NCBI GenBank assembly: GCA_030765055.1
Contig: CM060950.1
Span: 277,922,756 to 277,986,755, forward strand
Direction of reading: 5' to 3'
Origin: Mantis religiosa
Taxonomy: Eukaryota > Arthropoda > Insecta > Mantodea > Mantidae
Length of the DNA stretch: 64,000 bases
Made by a program: the position numbers and the translations under genes
Notes under the pieces: generated by a model
The model's database searches: none
What the model saw: the letters and a program-made list of their open reading frames with translations, nothing else
What the model was told of the DNA's origin: nothing
In this document: one piece after another, positions 1-11,320 of the stretch
How positions within the stretch are numbered: position 1 is the stretch's first letter
How the letters are laid out: each line of letters begins with the position of its first letter

Positions 1-15
1 CTGGGAATGGTCCAG

Positions 16-516
16 CTATGTTGACAGCGACCCGTTCGAATGGCGCTCCGACGTTGTACTGCTGCATGCGATCCCGGCTCCTAGTCTGGGGGCCGCACTC
101 GCCGCGCACACATGACACTGACGGCACCATCTCTCAACGTCTGCTCGGAGCCTCAGCCAGTAGTAGCGCTGCCGTAGTTTGTCAATCGTTCGGTTCGCTC
201 CCAGGTGTCCTGAAGTACCGGCGTGCACTTCCTCCAAGACTTCCGGGACCTTACTCTGGAGAAGCACCAACTGCTCTCTCTGCGTCTTCCCATCGGGTGA
301 TTCCCATACCCGGAAGAGCACACCCTCTTTGGTCTTCAGCGACTCCCATTGGGCCCAGTACAATTTGTACTTGGAGCTTCTGGGTGCGATGTCCTCCCAG
401 GTAGGTGTCGTCCCTGCCTCCATTTCCCTCAAGAGTGGCCCCAAGTCGGCGTCCACCAGCTGCTCCCTCCTCAGGCCTGCGCTATCCCAGCGATCCTCAG
501 GGACTGCCGTGACCAC
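16..516 (-). pseudogene. gypsy-type Pol: RNase H tail and integrase H2C2 zinc-binding domain
   Basis: The frame holds the integrase N-terminal zinc-binding domain. The histidines lie in EVHAGTSGHLG and the cysteines in CRQCHVC, the usual HHCC arrangement. The part before it, around VTAVPEDRWDSAGLRREQL, matches the linker kept in the related element at 15.1 kb. The domain is followed by disordered sequence up to the window edge, so the catalytic DDE core cannot be judged. It would act in the integration complex that inserts the cDNA. The frame differs from that of the neighbouring RNase H, so a frameshift separates them. Confidence 0.8.
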
Positions 517-521
517 TCTGA

Positions 522-1511
522 CTACGTGAGGGCGGAATCGTCAGTCATCAGGTGGAATGACTGACCGTACAGGTACTTGTGGAAGTGCTCCAAGGTCTTT
601 ACTACCGCCAGTAACTTTCGCCGTGTGCCGCAGTAGTTCTTCTCTGCCCTGGACAGCGTCTTGCTGTAGTAGGCTATCACCCACTCCTGGCCGTCTTGGA
701 CTTGGGATAGGACGCCACCAATGCAATGTTCGCTGGCGTCGGTGTCCACAATGAAGCCGCCACCTGGTTGTGGGAATGCCGTCCACAAATACGACTGGTG
801 TTCTTCGTCAAGCGGGTGAGAGGCTTGGTGATGTTGGAGAAGCTCTTTATGAAACGGCGGTAATAACTGCACAGCACCAGGAAACTGCGCAATTCTCTCT
901 TATCCTTTGGCCAAGGCCAATCTCTCACGGCCTGTGTTGGCTCCGGGTCTCTGGCCAGTCCGGTTGGTGAGACTATGTAGGCCAAGTAGTTGACTTCCTT
1001 GCGAAATGGCTGGCAATTCTTCGCGTTCAGCTTCAGGTTGGTCGCCTGCTGTCTCTGTATCCCCTTGCTAATTTTTTTCGAGATGGTCTTAGAATATCTT
1101 GCCGACGATGATGACGTCGCCCAGATATAGCAGGCAGGCGTCAAAGGTCAACCCTCTCATCACTGATTCCATGAGGCGTTGGAAGGTAGCTCGTGCGTTG
1201 CAGAAGCCAAAGCGCATAACTGTAAACTGCCAAAGCCCTTGGCCTGTCGAGAATGCGTTCTTCTTGTCTCTCGGGTCTAGAGCTACCTGCCAGTAGCCCG
1301 ACTTCAGGTCCAGGGTCGAGACCCACTGCGCACCAGCAAGCGTGTCCAGGGTATCGTCAATCCGGGGTAAGGGGAAACAGTCCTTCCTGATGACAGCGGT
1401 CAGCTTCCTGTAATCCACGCTGCAGAGTAGCTCACCGTTCTTTTTAGTCAACAAGACTACAGGGGAATACCAAGGGCTGTCAGGCTCTTCGATCACTCTC
1501 CTGCATCTCAT
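522..1511 (-). pseudogene. gypsy-type reverse transcriptase and RNase H
   Basis: Three minus-strand frame segments together cover an RT and RNase H. The first has the fingers and palm motifs VDYRKLTAV, FPLPRIDDTLD and STLDLKSGYWQVAL. The active site, normally YLDD in this family, reads YLGD, so one catalytic aspartate is lost. The second has the thumb, and the third (522-872) an RNase H-like domain with FIVDTDASEHCIGGVLSQ and VIAYYSKTLSRAEKNY. Frameshifts lie near 1090-1140 and 680-870. The enzyme would copy genomic RNA to cDNA in virus-like particles. Here it is a non-functional relic. Confidence 0.85.
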
Positions 1512-1782
1512 GTCCTCCAGTATGTCTCATACCGCCGATTGTTTTGCTAGTGGGACGCGTCTAGGTGGTTGACGAATAGGCCGGGTGTTTCCGGTGTCGA
1601 TGTGGTGGAGCACTCGGTCCATGCCGCCGTAGTTGCTGTCGCCTTGGCTGAAAACGCGCTGGTATCGTCTCAGCAGTTGTCGAACTTTCTACAGCTGTTC
1701 TGCGGTCAGGTGGTCGGCGTCCCTCTCCACTAAGCATTCCAGCCGGGGCCCTAGGTTTTGCGTCTTCACCGGCTCCTGGGTG

Positions 1783-2565
1783 TTACCGATTGGTGTTACG
1801 CTGACCACGGGCTCGCACGTCCCTAACTCCGTTCTCGTGTTCGATGACTGTTAGGTGGAGCAGCCTCACCGGCACCTCCGCTCGGCACGGCAACAATGTC
1901 CTGGCTACAAAAAGTCCGTGCACAGGCGTCTTCTGGTCCTGCATCAAGTTCTTCGTCCGCTGGCCTTCCAGTCGCGCCGTCACCACCACCTCGCTTCTCG
2001 CGGAGACAACCACGTCTTCCCTCAGGACGACCCTGCAAATTTCCAGGTGTTCTTTTGGTTACCGGAATATCAGCTCTTTTCCATTGGGCCACAGGACCCT
2101 CCTGCCGACGTCGACCGTCACCTCGTGGCACCTGAGGGCATCCGGTCCTAGTATTACCTGAGCCACCTCCGCGACCAGCACCCACTGAGGCACTGAACTC
2201 CGTCCCAAGGTCAACTTCAGCAGGGCCTCCTTCTGCACAGGCAAGTTGTCGTCCGACGCCGTCGCAAGCTGGTGAGGTCGGCTCGGCTTTCACGTCACCA
2301 AAACCCTGGCCACGTCAGATCTGATGATGTTTGCGGCTGCCCCGGTGACTACGAGCACGCGGTACGGCTTCCATCTCACCCAACCGTCCCCGATGAGGCT
2401 GTTATCCATCCGTCAGCTGACGGTGCGCAATGTCACTCGAGGGGACGGTGTTGACGGCGGTGACGTGCTCGCCATGTTGGCCCTTTCTCGTTTCTCCGGC
2501 TGCTCTACCTAGTGTGGGCAGTCTTTCTCTGGGTGTCTCCCGGCTGGCCGCACCCTCAACACACG
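1783..2565 (-). pseudogene. gypsy-type zinc knuckle and aspartic protease remnant
   Basis: Several overlapping minus-strand frames carry pieces of the Gag zinc knuckle (about 2505-2565, frame-broken) and the retropepsin. Around 2300-2400 the translation reads GDGWVRWKPYRVLVVTGAA. The sister copies have LVDTGAA here, so the catalytic Asp of the DTG triad is replaced by Val. Downstream, 1783-2293 matches the protease-to-RT linker in other frames. The protease would process Gag-Pol. This copy cannot be active. Confidence 0.7.
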
Positions 2566-3629
2566 CCACTAGGTCTTCGGCAGCGTCCCTCGGCTGGTCT
2601 TCGGTCTCCAGTGTAGCGGCTATTCCTTGTTATCGACGTCGGAGTAGCCGTTACCTTGGCCGCCTCCACCCTCAGTATTGCCGTTAGCGCCTCGCGGATG
2701 GTTTTGTTGTCACCGAGCATTAGGCACTGACGTACCTGGACGTCTCGTACCTCGTCATCAAACGCGTAGGCGGCTTCCCGGGAAACGAATTCAGGTGGGA
2801 GGTGTACCAAAGCTTTTCTGGCCAGCTGTTCAATAGCCAGGGCGAACTCCTGCAGCGTCTCCCCTGGCTGCTGTGTCCTCGACTTCAATTAGCTGCGGTA
2901 GGCTGCAGCCAAGCGTGGTTACGAAGCGGTTTTCCAGGGCCTCCCAGATTGCCTTGGGCGCCGCCGCTGTCTGTACCTCGTTAACGATTTCTCGAGGCTG
3001 TTTATTAGCTGTGCGCCCTCCTCTTCTGGTGACCACTTGCGCTTGGCCACCGTGTCGAATTGGCGGCGCAAGGCTACGAACGTGGACGTGTCGTCGTATT
3101 TCGGCGTTTTGACGTGCGCAGTTGTTGTGTCGCGTCCCGACGCGTCGGCCTTTAAATCTTTAATCCTTCTGCCGACGATGTCCTCCACCATGGCGTTGAG
3201 GGACTTAGTGTTGGTATCGGCCTTTCCCTCTAGGTTGTTAACGCGGCTTGCCAGGTCTTCGACGCGGTCGTGCACTTGGCCCATCCGCTTGTCCAGCTCC
3301 GTGATGTCATCACTCACGCCGGCCAACTGTGCTTCAAATTTTCCTGTGAGGGCCTCGTTCGCAGCCTTCATTTCAGATACTTTGGCCTTCATTTTCGTGG
3401 CTACTTCAGTCTTCTTCGCAGCAAGGTTGTCATTCGCTGTTTTTATTTCCTTCAGCTCGGCGGTCACGTTGTTGTTTACCGCCTCCGTGTTCGTTGTTAA
3501 TTCGGTCATCTTTGCGGCCAAGTTCTTATTTGCCGTCTCCAACTTCTCTTCCATTTTGGCGGTGAGGCTCTCGTTAGCCGTCTTCATTTCTTCCATTTCC
3601 ACTAGAATCTGTGCCAATGCAGCCTCCAT
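2556..3629 (-). pseudogene. gypsy-type Gag, coiled-coil N-terminus and capsid-like core
   Basis: The frame starting with MEAALAQILVEMEEMK at 3629 gives a long predicted coiled coil made of repeated units such as TANESLTAKMEEKL. The Gag core follows, with KYDDTSTFVALRRQFDTVAKR. The frame breaks near 2919 and the core continues in another frame (2556-2888) with QQPGETLQEFALAIEQLARKALV. The start is chosen because the same MES/MEA start follows the primer-binding site in both sister copies. Gag would form the particle. The repeated heptads and strong similarity to the copies at 13.2 and 53.2 kb make the call firm. Confidence 0.85.
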
Positions 3630-3638
3630 CTTCGAAAT

Positions 3639-3658
3639 GTCTCACTCCTGTCACCGAT
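3639..3658 (-). promoter_or_regulatory. Degenerate primer-binding site (tRNA-Leu type)
   Basis: Directly inside the LTR the minus strand reads GGTGACAGGAGTGAGAC. This is a mutated form of TGGTGTCAGAAGTGGGAT in the copy at 53147, which is complementary to the 3' end of tRNA-Leu as I remember it. Confidence 0.6.
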
Positions 3659-4074
3659 TGTGACTTTGTGGGTTAGTGAATTTAAACGTCCAGTTTACAA
3701 ACACCAAAAATTGCACTTTATTTCCGTAGAAACACTTCGTAGACAGCAGACCAGAAATACGTCACATACACAATACAACTTGCAAGGTTATCGACCACAA
3801 ACACACAGTTGTTTCCGCACGCTAGTCAATTACCGACTGACTGACTGACTGACTGACTGACTGACTGACTACTGTGGCGAGCAGGCTGCCGTTTTTTAGA
3901 TTACTCACATTCAAGAAATTTCTCAAACAATCGAGACGCGGCTAGAACAAAGAACTAGAACCTAGAATCCGTCCCCTTGGCCCCGTCGTTTCGGCGAGCT
4001 TTTATCTACACACTACACACCCGTGTTTTTAACTAGCCATCGGTGCCGCCTTGATTAACAATGGGCTCGTGACA
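3659..4074 (-). repeat. 5' LTR of the minus-strand gypsy-type element (416 bp)
   Basis: In element orientation the LTR begins TGTCACGAGC and ends AACCCACAAAGTCACA next to the primer-binding site, giving TG...CA termini. An AAATAAA polyadenylation-like signal lies near 3720 on the minus strand. The last 16 bases match the 202-bp LTR of the sister element at 12988, but the rest is very different and twice as long. The other LTR lies outside the window, so no target duplication can be checked. Confidence 0.8.
3835..3870. repeat. (GACT)n microsatellite inside the LTR
   Basis: About nine tandem GACT units lie inside the LTR. The homologous LTR fragment at 38.2 kb lacks them, so the expansion happened in this copy or subfamily. 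Confidence 0.95.
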
Positions 4075-5873
4075 ATATTGAGAATGAAATTATGTCGCTG
4101 ATGAGATGCAAGAATTGCATATGCGTTTTCATATAAAATACATATCGGTTGTGGGAATTTGTAACACCATTTCCTGTGCACTGTCTACATCTGTAAATGA
4201 TATTAAAATGTATTAAATTTATATATAAAGTATATATAGCTCGAATTTCAGCATTTGCAATCACTGGAGGCCACGCAACCAATTACGTATATTCCTCATA
4301 CACTTTATGAAACGCACAAGATATAGGTTCTAAGCAACTCAAATGACTTAGAATTAGATGTCTGTTTACTACAGAGCGACAATGTCGAAGTAGGGTAACT
4401 AGATTAACAACGACAAGAATATTTGATATAGATGTAGATGATTTTCTACCTGAGAGAAGAGAATAAAATTCTGACACAGAAGGTGAACCTATTTTTTTGA
4501 GTTGCGTTATTCCAGTTAGAAAGGAATAGAAATACAAAGTAGGGAAATAATCGTGAACCCAGAGTTACACGTAGAACACGTTCACAGAACCCATAAGAAG
4601 TGTAAAAAGGTATTTTTGTTTGGAACATGGTAGAATGATATGCCATGAATGCTTTGCGAGTTTGGAGTTGGAAAAATAGGATAGTGTAAAATAGGAAAAC
4701 AGAGGGGGAAAGGGAGGGAAAAAATTGACATGTGTTGTAATATGTAATATTGTTTAATGCTTTATTTTGATGTAATAAAGTTGTACCATTCTTTCGTCCT
4801 ATATTTTAACCTCTCCTGACATTTTTGTTATTACTATACTGTCCTTTGTGTTAATCTACCATTAGTATAATTAGGATTAAAAGCGAAAATAAAAAAAATT
4901 GAATGAGCATTTTTAAAAATAAGGAAATACATTCACAGAAACGAAAAAGGTAGCTAAAAATTGGTGCCTAAATACCGCGTGATCGATGTAGAATTAAAAA
5001 GTGGTACAGTAGGCCTGCATGTGTAAAGGTTTACAAACAGTAAAGGTATGTACCAGGGGTGGTTCATCTTTAAGATAGCGTATGCCGAATGCTCATTCAG
5101 TTATTTTTCCGGCATCAGCAAATATTTACGTAAAAATACGAATTACATATAAAGCAGATTAAACTGTATATATTATTGGAACAAATTACAAACTTGGGCC
5201 CTTTTCAGTGCAGCATGAGCAGTCTTTTACTCTGACTTTTGACTCTCCAATTCGAAATATTCACACAAAGCGCGAACTATTTCTCGAGCTGGAGTAAGGA
5301 ATACAGTTCCTATTTCTGTACTTTGCTTTCCTTTTTGGAGTAGGTGGAATTACCCAAGGTGGTCCCCTTGAAAGCTTTGCATCGGGTTGGGGTGTATTTA
5401 ACACTTCACTTATTGGAGATGAAGAGCGCAAAATAAAATGGACACTGTGTAGAAACTATTGTAACGCTGCGGGAAACGCGCGTGTACCTGAAAGATTAGT
5501 GTGAAGCATTTGAAACTAGTTTCGCGAGAGAATGTGAGGAGTACAGTACAACAGTGCTGATTAAGGGAAGCGTTCATTGGCAACTCTGCAAGGGCTTGTC
5601 TGCACCTAGCTTCAAGACCTGACTAGTTATTTCAATGGAATTGTAACTCACTGACTGTCTTGGCGAGGCCAGTTGATTACTGGCGAATGCGCTCCTTTCA
5701 CACAAATTCAGGCTACGAACGATACAAAACGTAAGTATAAGTACTGTTTGCCAAAGAAAAGAAAGTTCCTGACAGGAATGTGCTACACTTATCTGCTTCA
5801 AAACAGTGAGACAAGGAGAGTGAATATGTGACAGAGAACCATTCAAAAAACATGCACCCTAAACAAAAGGAGT
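4075..5873. other. AT-rich spacer, no gene recognised
   Basis: No frame resembles a known protein. CAGGGGTGGTTC at about 5057 resembles the hAT terminal sequence CAGGGGCGGCTTC found at 5882, and may be a solo hAT end. A short minus-strand stretch near 5200-5340 (PAREIVRALCEYFELE) vaguely recalls transposase N-termini, but it is too short to call. Confidence 0.5.
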
Positions 5874-5881
5874 TCACTCAC

Positions 5882-8800
5882 CAGGGGCGGCTTCTGAGGT
5901 AGTGCCGCTGTGCCATGGCACCATCTGTATGAAAGCGAAAGAAAGAGAAGTGTATAAGAATTGCGCAAAAGGAATTGTTTATTAGTAGTTGCTCCCTCGT
6001 TTGAATAGGCGCGATGAACGCCAGCGCTCTCTCTTGGTTGTTTTCCGTAGCTTGGTGCCGATTCTAGAACGGCACCGTCTACGCCCATAAACGCCTGTGT
6101 TAGGGCTAGGGGCTAAGATGTCTGCTTATACACGGCTCTTATGGAAGAAAGTCAGAGAAGGTAGTGCCGGAATTTCTCTGGCGCATAACTTACGCTTTGC
6201 CCGTTAGAGGGCAGTACACCACGGGACTTCAGAGAACCACGATCCTGCCACCTAGCGAAAGACAATGGTAAGAATACATTTCGCGCTTACCTTCCTTTAA
6301 TGCAGTGTCACCATCCTTATGCAAGTTAATTCTGAGGAACTTCAAAACGCAAATTAATGCTTTAATGAAACCAGTTGCAGAAATACAACACATAGATATC
6401 CTTATAAATAAATGTATTGGGTTTCAATGTGAATATAGTATTAGATTTTAACATTTAGAGACAGTATTTCAAAATGTGCATATTTCACAGCAGCAGTTTT
6501 GTTGGTAGAACATAAAACCCGCGCGTTGGACACATGTTTTCAAAGCAATGGTAGAGTAGTTCTGTATGTGCTCCTGTAATGCTGTAGTTCTTCGTGAGTA
6601 CGGATTTTTAAAACAGTGTTCAGTGTTTTTTCTTTAAGTTAAAATTCACAGTAAAGTTACGAACATGAACAAGGTGAGTGAATTACTGAAAACTTCATTT
6701 AGTAACAGGACTCTAAGTGAAAAAATTCAGATAAAAACAATGGGTAGGCCACTCCCGAAACTGAATCTGCAGCAGCAAACAAAAAATCGATACCGTAAGT
6801 TTAATCCGGCTATTTATCAAAAGAACAAATGGATTTGCGGCTGTGATGAAAACAATGCAGTTTCTTGTTTTCCTTGTGTGTTATTTGGGGGAGATGTCCA
6901 TTGGTGTAAGACTAGAATAACTGATATTGGGCATTTATGGTCTAAAATGAAAGTGCACGAAACATCGAAGCGACACATGGACAATGTACTGAGTCTTTCA
7001 TTTCTAGGCAAAACCAATATTCAGGACAAATTAGATTCGCAGTATAGGCAGTCAACAGCCATAACAAACAAGTAGACAAGAACAAGTTTATAAACTGTAT
7101 TCGATTCTGTGGTGCTTTGGAGCCGGCTCTTAGGGGACACGACGAATCTGACGCCTCTCAAAATAAGGGTTTTTTCGTGAGCTCATTCAGTTTAGTGCGG
7201 AGTTAGATAAAGAACTTCAAGTGCATCTCAGTCAGTCATCAGTATTCAAAGGCATTTCTAAGACTATTCAAAACGAACTCCTGCAGTGCATGTTGGAAGT
7301 GTATCACGAGGAAGTTCGCAAAGAAATAAAGCGTGCGGATTATGTTGCAATAATCGCGGATGAAACCACTGATGTGTCTTGCGAATTTCAGTTTTTTTAT
7401 TGTTTTGCGATACATTGTTTATGGAACCCCCGTTGAAATATTTTGGAATTTTGTTAATCCAGAAGGTCAGAATGCTCAGTCTATCTCGGAGTGTATTCTG
7501 AAAGAAATCGAACCCTTAATTGGAGATGACCGAGCACAACTAATAGCTCAGAGTTACGATGGTGCAAACGTTATGAGTGGTGAGTCAAACGGAGTACAGA
7601 AATTAATAAAAGAAAATACCCAAATGCGCACTACATTCATTGCTATGCGCACCAGTTAAACCTTATAATGTCTACTGCAACCTGAATTAATCGCAAAGCC
7701 CGCATCTTCTTTGCACATCTTTCAGGCATTTCTTCTTTCTTTTCAAATTCGCCACAAAGATCGAAAGTGTTGCATAGCATAATTCAGAAAAGCTTACCCC
7801 GTGTGTCTCTCACAAGATGGAATTACCATTCGCGAGTAGTAAAGGATATTTATGAAAACAGAAAGGAGCTTATTACTGTCATGGAAACAATTGAAACGAG
7901 TGAGAACATAAAATTACCCTCTACTATTGAAAAAGCTGGTTCATACAAAGACGGCAAGATAGAGACTTCATTTTCTGGCTATTGTTTTTCTATAAGATAA
8001 TGCCTCGTGTGGACATACTTATTAACCAATTTCAAAAAAAGACAACTGAACCAACCAAGGTAAAACAAGACATTCATAACTTTGAAACAATAATGCAAAA
8101 CATCAGAGATGGCATTGACTCCATCAGTTAGGTTAGTTTTGAAAATGACAAAACAATGCCTTACAAGAGAGGAAGGGTTGGTGATAATAACAAAAAGCAA
8201 AATGTTTTGGAGGTGTGTGATGCCATCTTTTGTGAAAGAAAATCACGTATTCAGTTCACTGGGCACCTCATTGCAACCAGCTTATTTGATGTAAGCCAGT
8301 TTGACAATTATGTAACACATTTGCCAGACATATCTTGAAATTACGGACACATATACATATCTGGAGAAAAGAAAGTTGAAGGGAGAGCTTCAAGTGTTCT
8401 ATGCTAGGCCTGAGTTGAGAGCAGTTTCCGGTGCGCTTCCGTTTCTTTCGCTGATTCTAGAGGATGAACTCTGTACTACTTTTGAAGAGACTGTTAAAGT
8501 TTTGAAACTGTTAATCACTATGCCTATCTCGACATCAGAAGCTGAGCAGTGCTTTTTCAATGCTCAAGAGGATTAAAACTTTTCTACAAAACACAATGAA
8601 AGCAGAGCGATTGAGTGCCTTAGGAATGCTGTCCTGTGAAAAGCTGTTCGTGTGCAAAATTGACAATTTCAATTCAAAGGTGATAGATTTATTTGCCAAC
8701 AAGAAGGAGCGACGAATGGATTTTCAATACCGTTCCTACTAATTCATTTAAAGCTGTCTTCATAAAGTCATGGAGTTGCTGCTTTCGGTGAGTACAATGC

Positions 8801-9294
8801 TTTTAATTTTTAAAAGTTAGTAATTTCATTAAACCATGTTTAAAAATTCAGATTACTCATTTTGCAGTGAAAAATTGCGTCTTGTGTGTACGTGCGTGCG
8901 TGTGTGCTCGCTCGTATGTGTTTGTGAGTGTGAGACAAAGATTTCTCGAGTTTGTTTCGTTTGATTTCAGCGCGAGAAAAATTATGGCTAAAGCAATAAC
9001 AATAGCTTCCTCTCTATCACGAAATCGTACACGAACGCTTCGTATCACATTCTCCATGAACTGTATTATCAAAATGTTACTGTACTCGTTACACCTATGC
9101 ATAACAAAAGTACGGATGTAATAAATATCTATTTCCGTTTCCCTGTACGTTCTGTATGGTACAGTATATTATAAAATAGGTTGGATTATTGATAAGATTA
9201 CCTAAATCGATCGTAATTGGTGCACATATTTATATTTTAACAACCCTTATTTATTTATGGCACCGTCAATACAATAACTCACCGGCCGCCCCTG
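5882..9294 (+). mobile_element. hAT DNA transposon, 3.4 kb, with TIRs and 8-bp target duplication
   Basis: The left end reads CAGGGGCGGCTTCTGAGG and the right end, reverse-complemented, CAGGGGCGGCCGG. Both are flanked by the same 8 bases, TCACTCAC (5874-5881 and 9295-9302). An 8-bp duplication and CAGGG termini are the hAT signature. The transposase inside is decayed. A deletion derivative of a closely related element sits at 17711-18517. Confidence 0.95.
6665..8742 (+). pseudogene. hAT transposase (TTF/ZMYM1-like type), frame-broken
   Basis: The start MNKVSELLKTSFSNRTLSE is shared with the related copy at 18173. The N-terminal frame carries a TTF-type zinc-finger region with a WICGCDENNAVSCFPCVLF motif and ends in a stop at 7075. 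The middle, in two further frames (7221-7659), holds ADYVAIIADETTDVS and LIAQSYDGANVMSG, the DUF4371-like part of the catalytic core. The C-terminus (8376-8742) holds the hAT dimerisation region with LLITMPISTSEAEQCF. At least five stops or frameshifts interrupt it. It would cut and paste the element by the TIRs. Confidence 0.9.
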
Positions 9295-9302
9295 TCACTC
9301 AC

Positions 9303-9757
9303 TATACTGAAAATCAGAAAGTATTATTCACACAAGTAGAGGGAGTCAAAATATTTTGTATGGACTATAACTGAATTGACTCAAGTGTAATAAATAACTG
9401 CTAGGCAGGGTATCGGAGCTCTGACTATTCAGTATTCCCCATCGTCTCATTCCCCTGGGACTTCATTTTCTGCGGCAAACTGTAAGTAGAACCGAGTATT
9501 TCGTGTGACCTAGTTCCCCTTTCAGTCGCATTCTTTCCCTTACCCACAACATTTACTTCCCTTTTATATTCCTCATAACTTGAACTCGTGTACACACATA
9601 TATACAGCCGTTGGAAATTTCCGCGGGGTTTCAGAAATTGCGAGAAGCTTTCAGAGAATCCTAGTTATCTTGCGAGAGCGTTTATCGCGTTTACGCTGAG
9701 TGAGGACATTGCTTGTCGATTTTCCGTCCACAATGTCCGGCATCGACTCTCCGGTAA
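9303..9757. other. Spacer between hAT and mariner elements
   Basis: I see no coding potential, repeats or signals in this stretch. Confidence 0.5.
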
Positions 9758-10225
9758 TACAGGGTGTATATAAATGAATATTGGGGTTTTAACTCTTTAT
9801 AATATTTAGTAAATTAAACTTACAGTTACAAATGATATGTCAAATGAAAAACTGCCCAAACAGTTTTGTTTGTTGGCACCAATGCGCATGTGCTTGCAAT
9901 GCTTCTGCCGCAATACCCTAGACAGCGGTAGTAGCAAAGATGGCGACTAGTAAACAGAAAGCGTTTTTGTTTTGCAGTTTACAAAGACCGAAGCTGTAGT
10001 TACTGTGCAACGTGCATTCCGCATTATCTAAGTTCGGTTGTGATACTCCTAGTGATAATAACATTCGTAGATGGTATCATCAGTTTGAAGATACCGGCTG
10101 CCTTTGTAAAGGAAAGAGCACGGGAGGACCAAGAGAAAGTGAAGAGACTGTTGAGTGAGTGAGAGTCGTTCACTCATAGTCCAAAGAAATCTGTCCGGTA
10201 GGCTAGTCGTGAATTACAAGTTCCT

Positions 10226-10465
10226 TTTTTTGTAACTTTACGTCCTCCAACGTGAAGTCATATCGGACGGTTAATGAAATGGGTGAAATGATGCTCAAAT
10301 GTGTCCAGGGTACATGGAGCTTAGAGCTACCTGACATTCGTCTGTAAGAATAAGGGAAAACCCCGGAAAAAACCTTATCCAGGAAACTCACCCTGACGGA
10401 GATTCGAACCCGGGACCTCTTGAACGTGAGGCAGACATGCTACATATACGCTACCAAGGTGGGCT
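10226..10465 (-). mobile_element. tRNA-derived SINE inserted in mariner transposase
   Basis: Read on the minus strand, the tRNA-like head lies at the right end and has a B box (GGTTCGAATC) just after CCCG. A short A-rich tail lies at the left. The body carries the motif GGTTTTTTCCGGGG. Near-identical 9-10 bp flanks, ACAAGTTCCT (10216-10225) and ACAAGTCCT (10466-10474), are the target duplication. Removing the insert restores the RELQVP-VSTVW reading of the transposase. Confidence 0.85.
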
Positions 10466-10955
10466 ACAAGTCCTGTGTCGACTGTTTGGAAAGTTGTAAG
10501 AAAACGCTTACGGCTACGTCCTTACCGTTAACAGTTATTACAGGCTCTAAAGCCGTCACACCACGGATTACGTGCCAACTTCGCAAACGGCATGTTGTTT
10601 CATGACGATGACGATTTTATGTATCGTGTTGTCTTCAGCGATGAATCGACTTTTCACCTTAGTGGACATGTTAACACTCATAATGTGCGTATCTGGGGCT
10701 CAGAAAATCCTCACGAGATGGTACAAATGCAATGATATTCCCCTAAAGTGAATGTTTTTTGTACCGTATCCCGGCGAAAAGTTTATGGACCTTTCTGTTT
10801 TGGTGAACCTACTGTAACTGGCACTTTTTATCTTGATACACTAGAGCAATGGTTCTTCCCTCAGTTGGAAGATATTGAGCCAGAGAACTTCATGGCCTCC
10901 ACGTTCTCCTGACCTAACGCCATGCAAATTTTACCTTTGGGGCTTCATCAAGGAT

Positions 10956-11033
10956 GAAGGAAGGAAGGAAGGAAGGAAGGAAGGAAGGAAGGAAGGAAGG
11001 AAGGAAGGAAGGAAGGAAGGAAGGAAGGAAGGA
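10956..11033. repeat. (AAGG)n microsatellite within transposase sequence
   Basis: About 19 AAGG units lie between the codons for GFIKD and RVYVPP. The sequence AAGGAT occurs on both sides, so the array probably grew by slippage from that short native motif. Confidence 0.95.
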
Positions 11034-11320
11034 TCGTGTGTACGTGCCTCCGCTACCGGCTGACCTCCCTGAATTAAGAAACCGGATTGAAGCAAATGTT
11101 GCTACAATTACTGAATACACACTTATCAACGTCTGGGAAGAACTTGGATATAGACTCGATGTGTGCCGTGTGGCAAAGGGTAGTCACATTGAACATTTAT
11201 AAGGTTCTTGATAAAACTGTCCGAGTTGCTTTTTCATTTGACATAACATTTATAACCGTAAGTTGAATGCAATAAATATAAAGAGTTAAAGCCCCGATAT
11301 TCATTTATATACACCTTGTA

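Larger units (their letters stand above)
1..4074 (-). mobile_element. Ty3/gypsy-type LTR retrotransposon, decayed, 3' part outside window
   Basis: Reading on the minus strand from 4074 downwards, the order is LTR, degenerate primer-binding site, coiled-coil Gag, Gag core, broken zinc knuckle, protease, reverse transcriptase, RNase H and integrase zinc-binding domain. This order (RT-RNase H before integrase) is that of Ty3/gypsy elements. Integrase core, C-terminus and 3' LTR lie beyond the window start. All frames are broken and two catalytic motifs are mutated, so the copy is dead. Gag and protease closely resemble the elements at 12988-15748 and 53147-55307, so all three are one family. Confidence 0.9.
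9940..11202 (+). pseudogene. mariner-type transposase, interrupted
   Basis: The ATG at 9940 opens MATSKQKAF. A helix-turn-helix region follows, with RRWYHQFEDTGCLCKGKST and later RELQVP. The SINE splits the next segment, which resumes as VSTVWKVV. The catalytic part has FSDESTFHLSGH with the first Asp. The last motif is SPDLTPCKFYLWGF. In related proteins the residue after TPC is the third catalytic Asp, so this Lys kills activity. The AAGG repeat then splits GFIKD from RVYVPPLPADL. The C-terminus RLDVCRVAKGSHIEHL is intact. Frameshifts also occur near 9990 and 10160. Confidence 0.9.
9760..11318 (+). mobile_element. mariner-type DNA transposon with TIRs and TA duplication
   Basis: The left end is CAGGGTGTATATAAATGAAT and the right end, reverse-complemented, CAAGGTGTATATAAATGAAT. 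The two stay similar for about 45 bp, through a TTTAACTCTTTAT stretch. Each end is flanked by TA (9758-9759 and 11319-11320), the target duplication of the IS630/Tc1/mariner superfamily. A SINE (10226-10465) and an AAGG microsatellite (10956-11033) lie inside the transposase gene. Confidence 0.93.

Noticed and set aside
5057..5480. A separate hAT or MITE starting CAGGGGTGGTTC
   Set aside because: No matching right terminus or 8-bp duplication could be found.
10410..10465. Possible tRNA gene on the minus strand
   Set aside because: It is the head of a SINE flanked by a target duplication.
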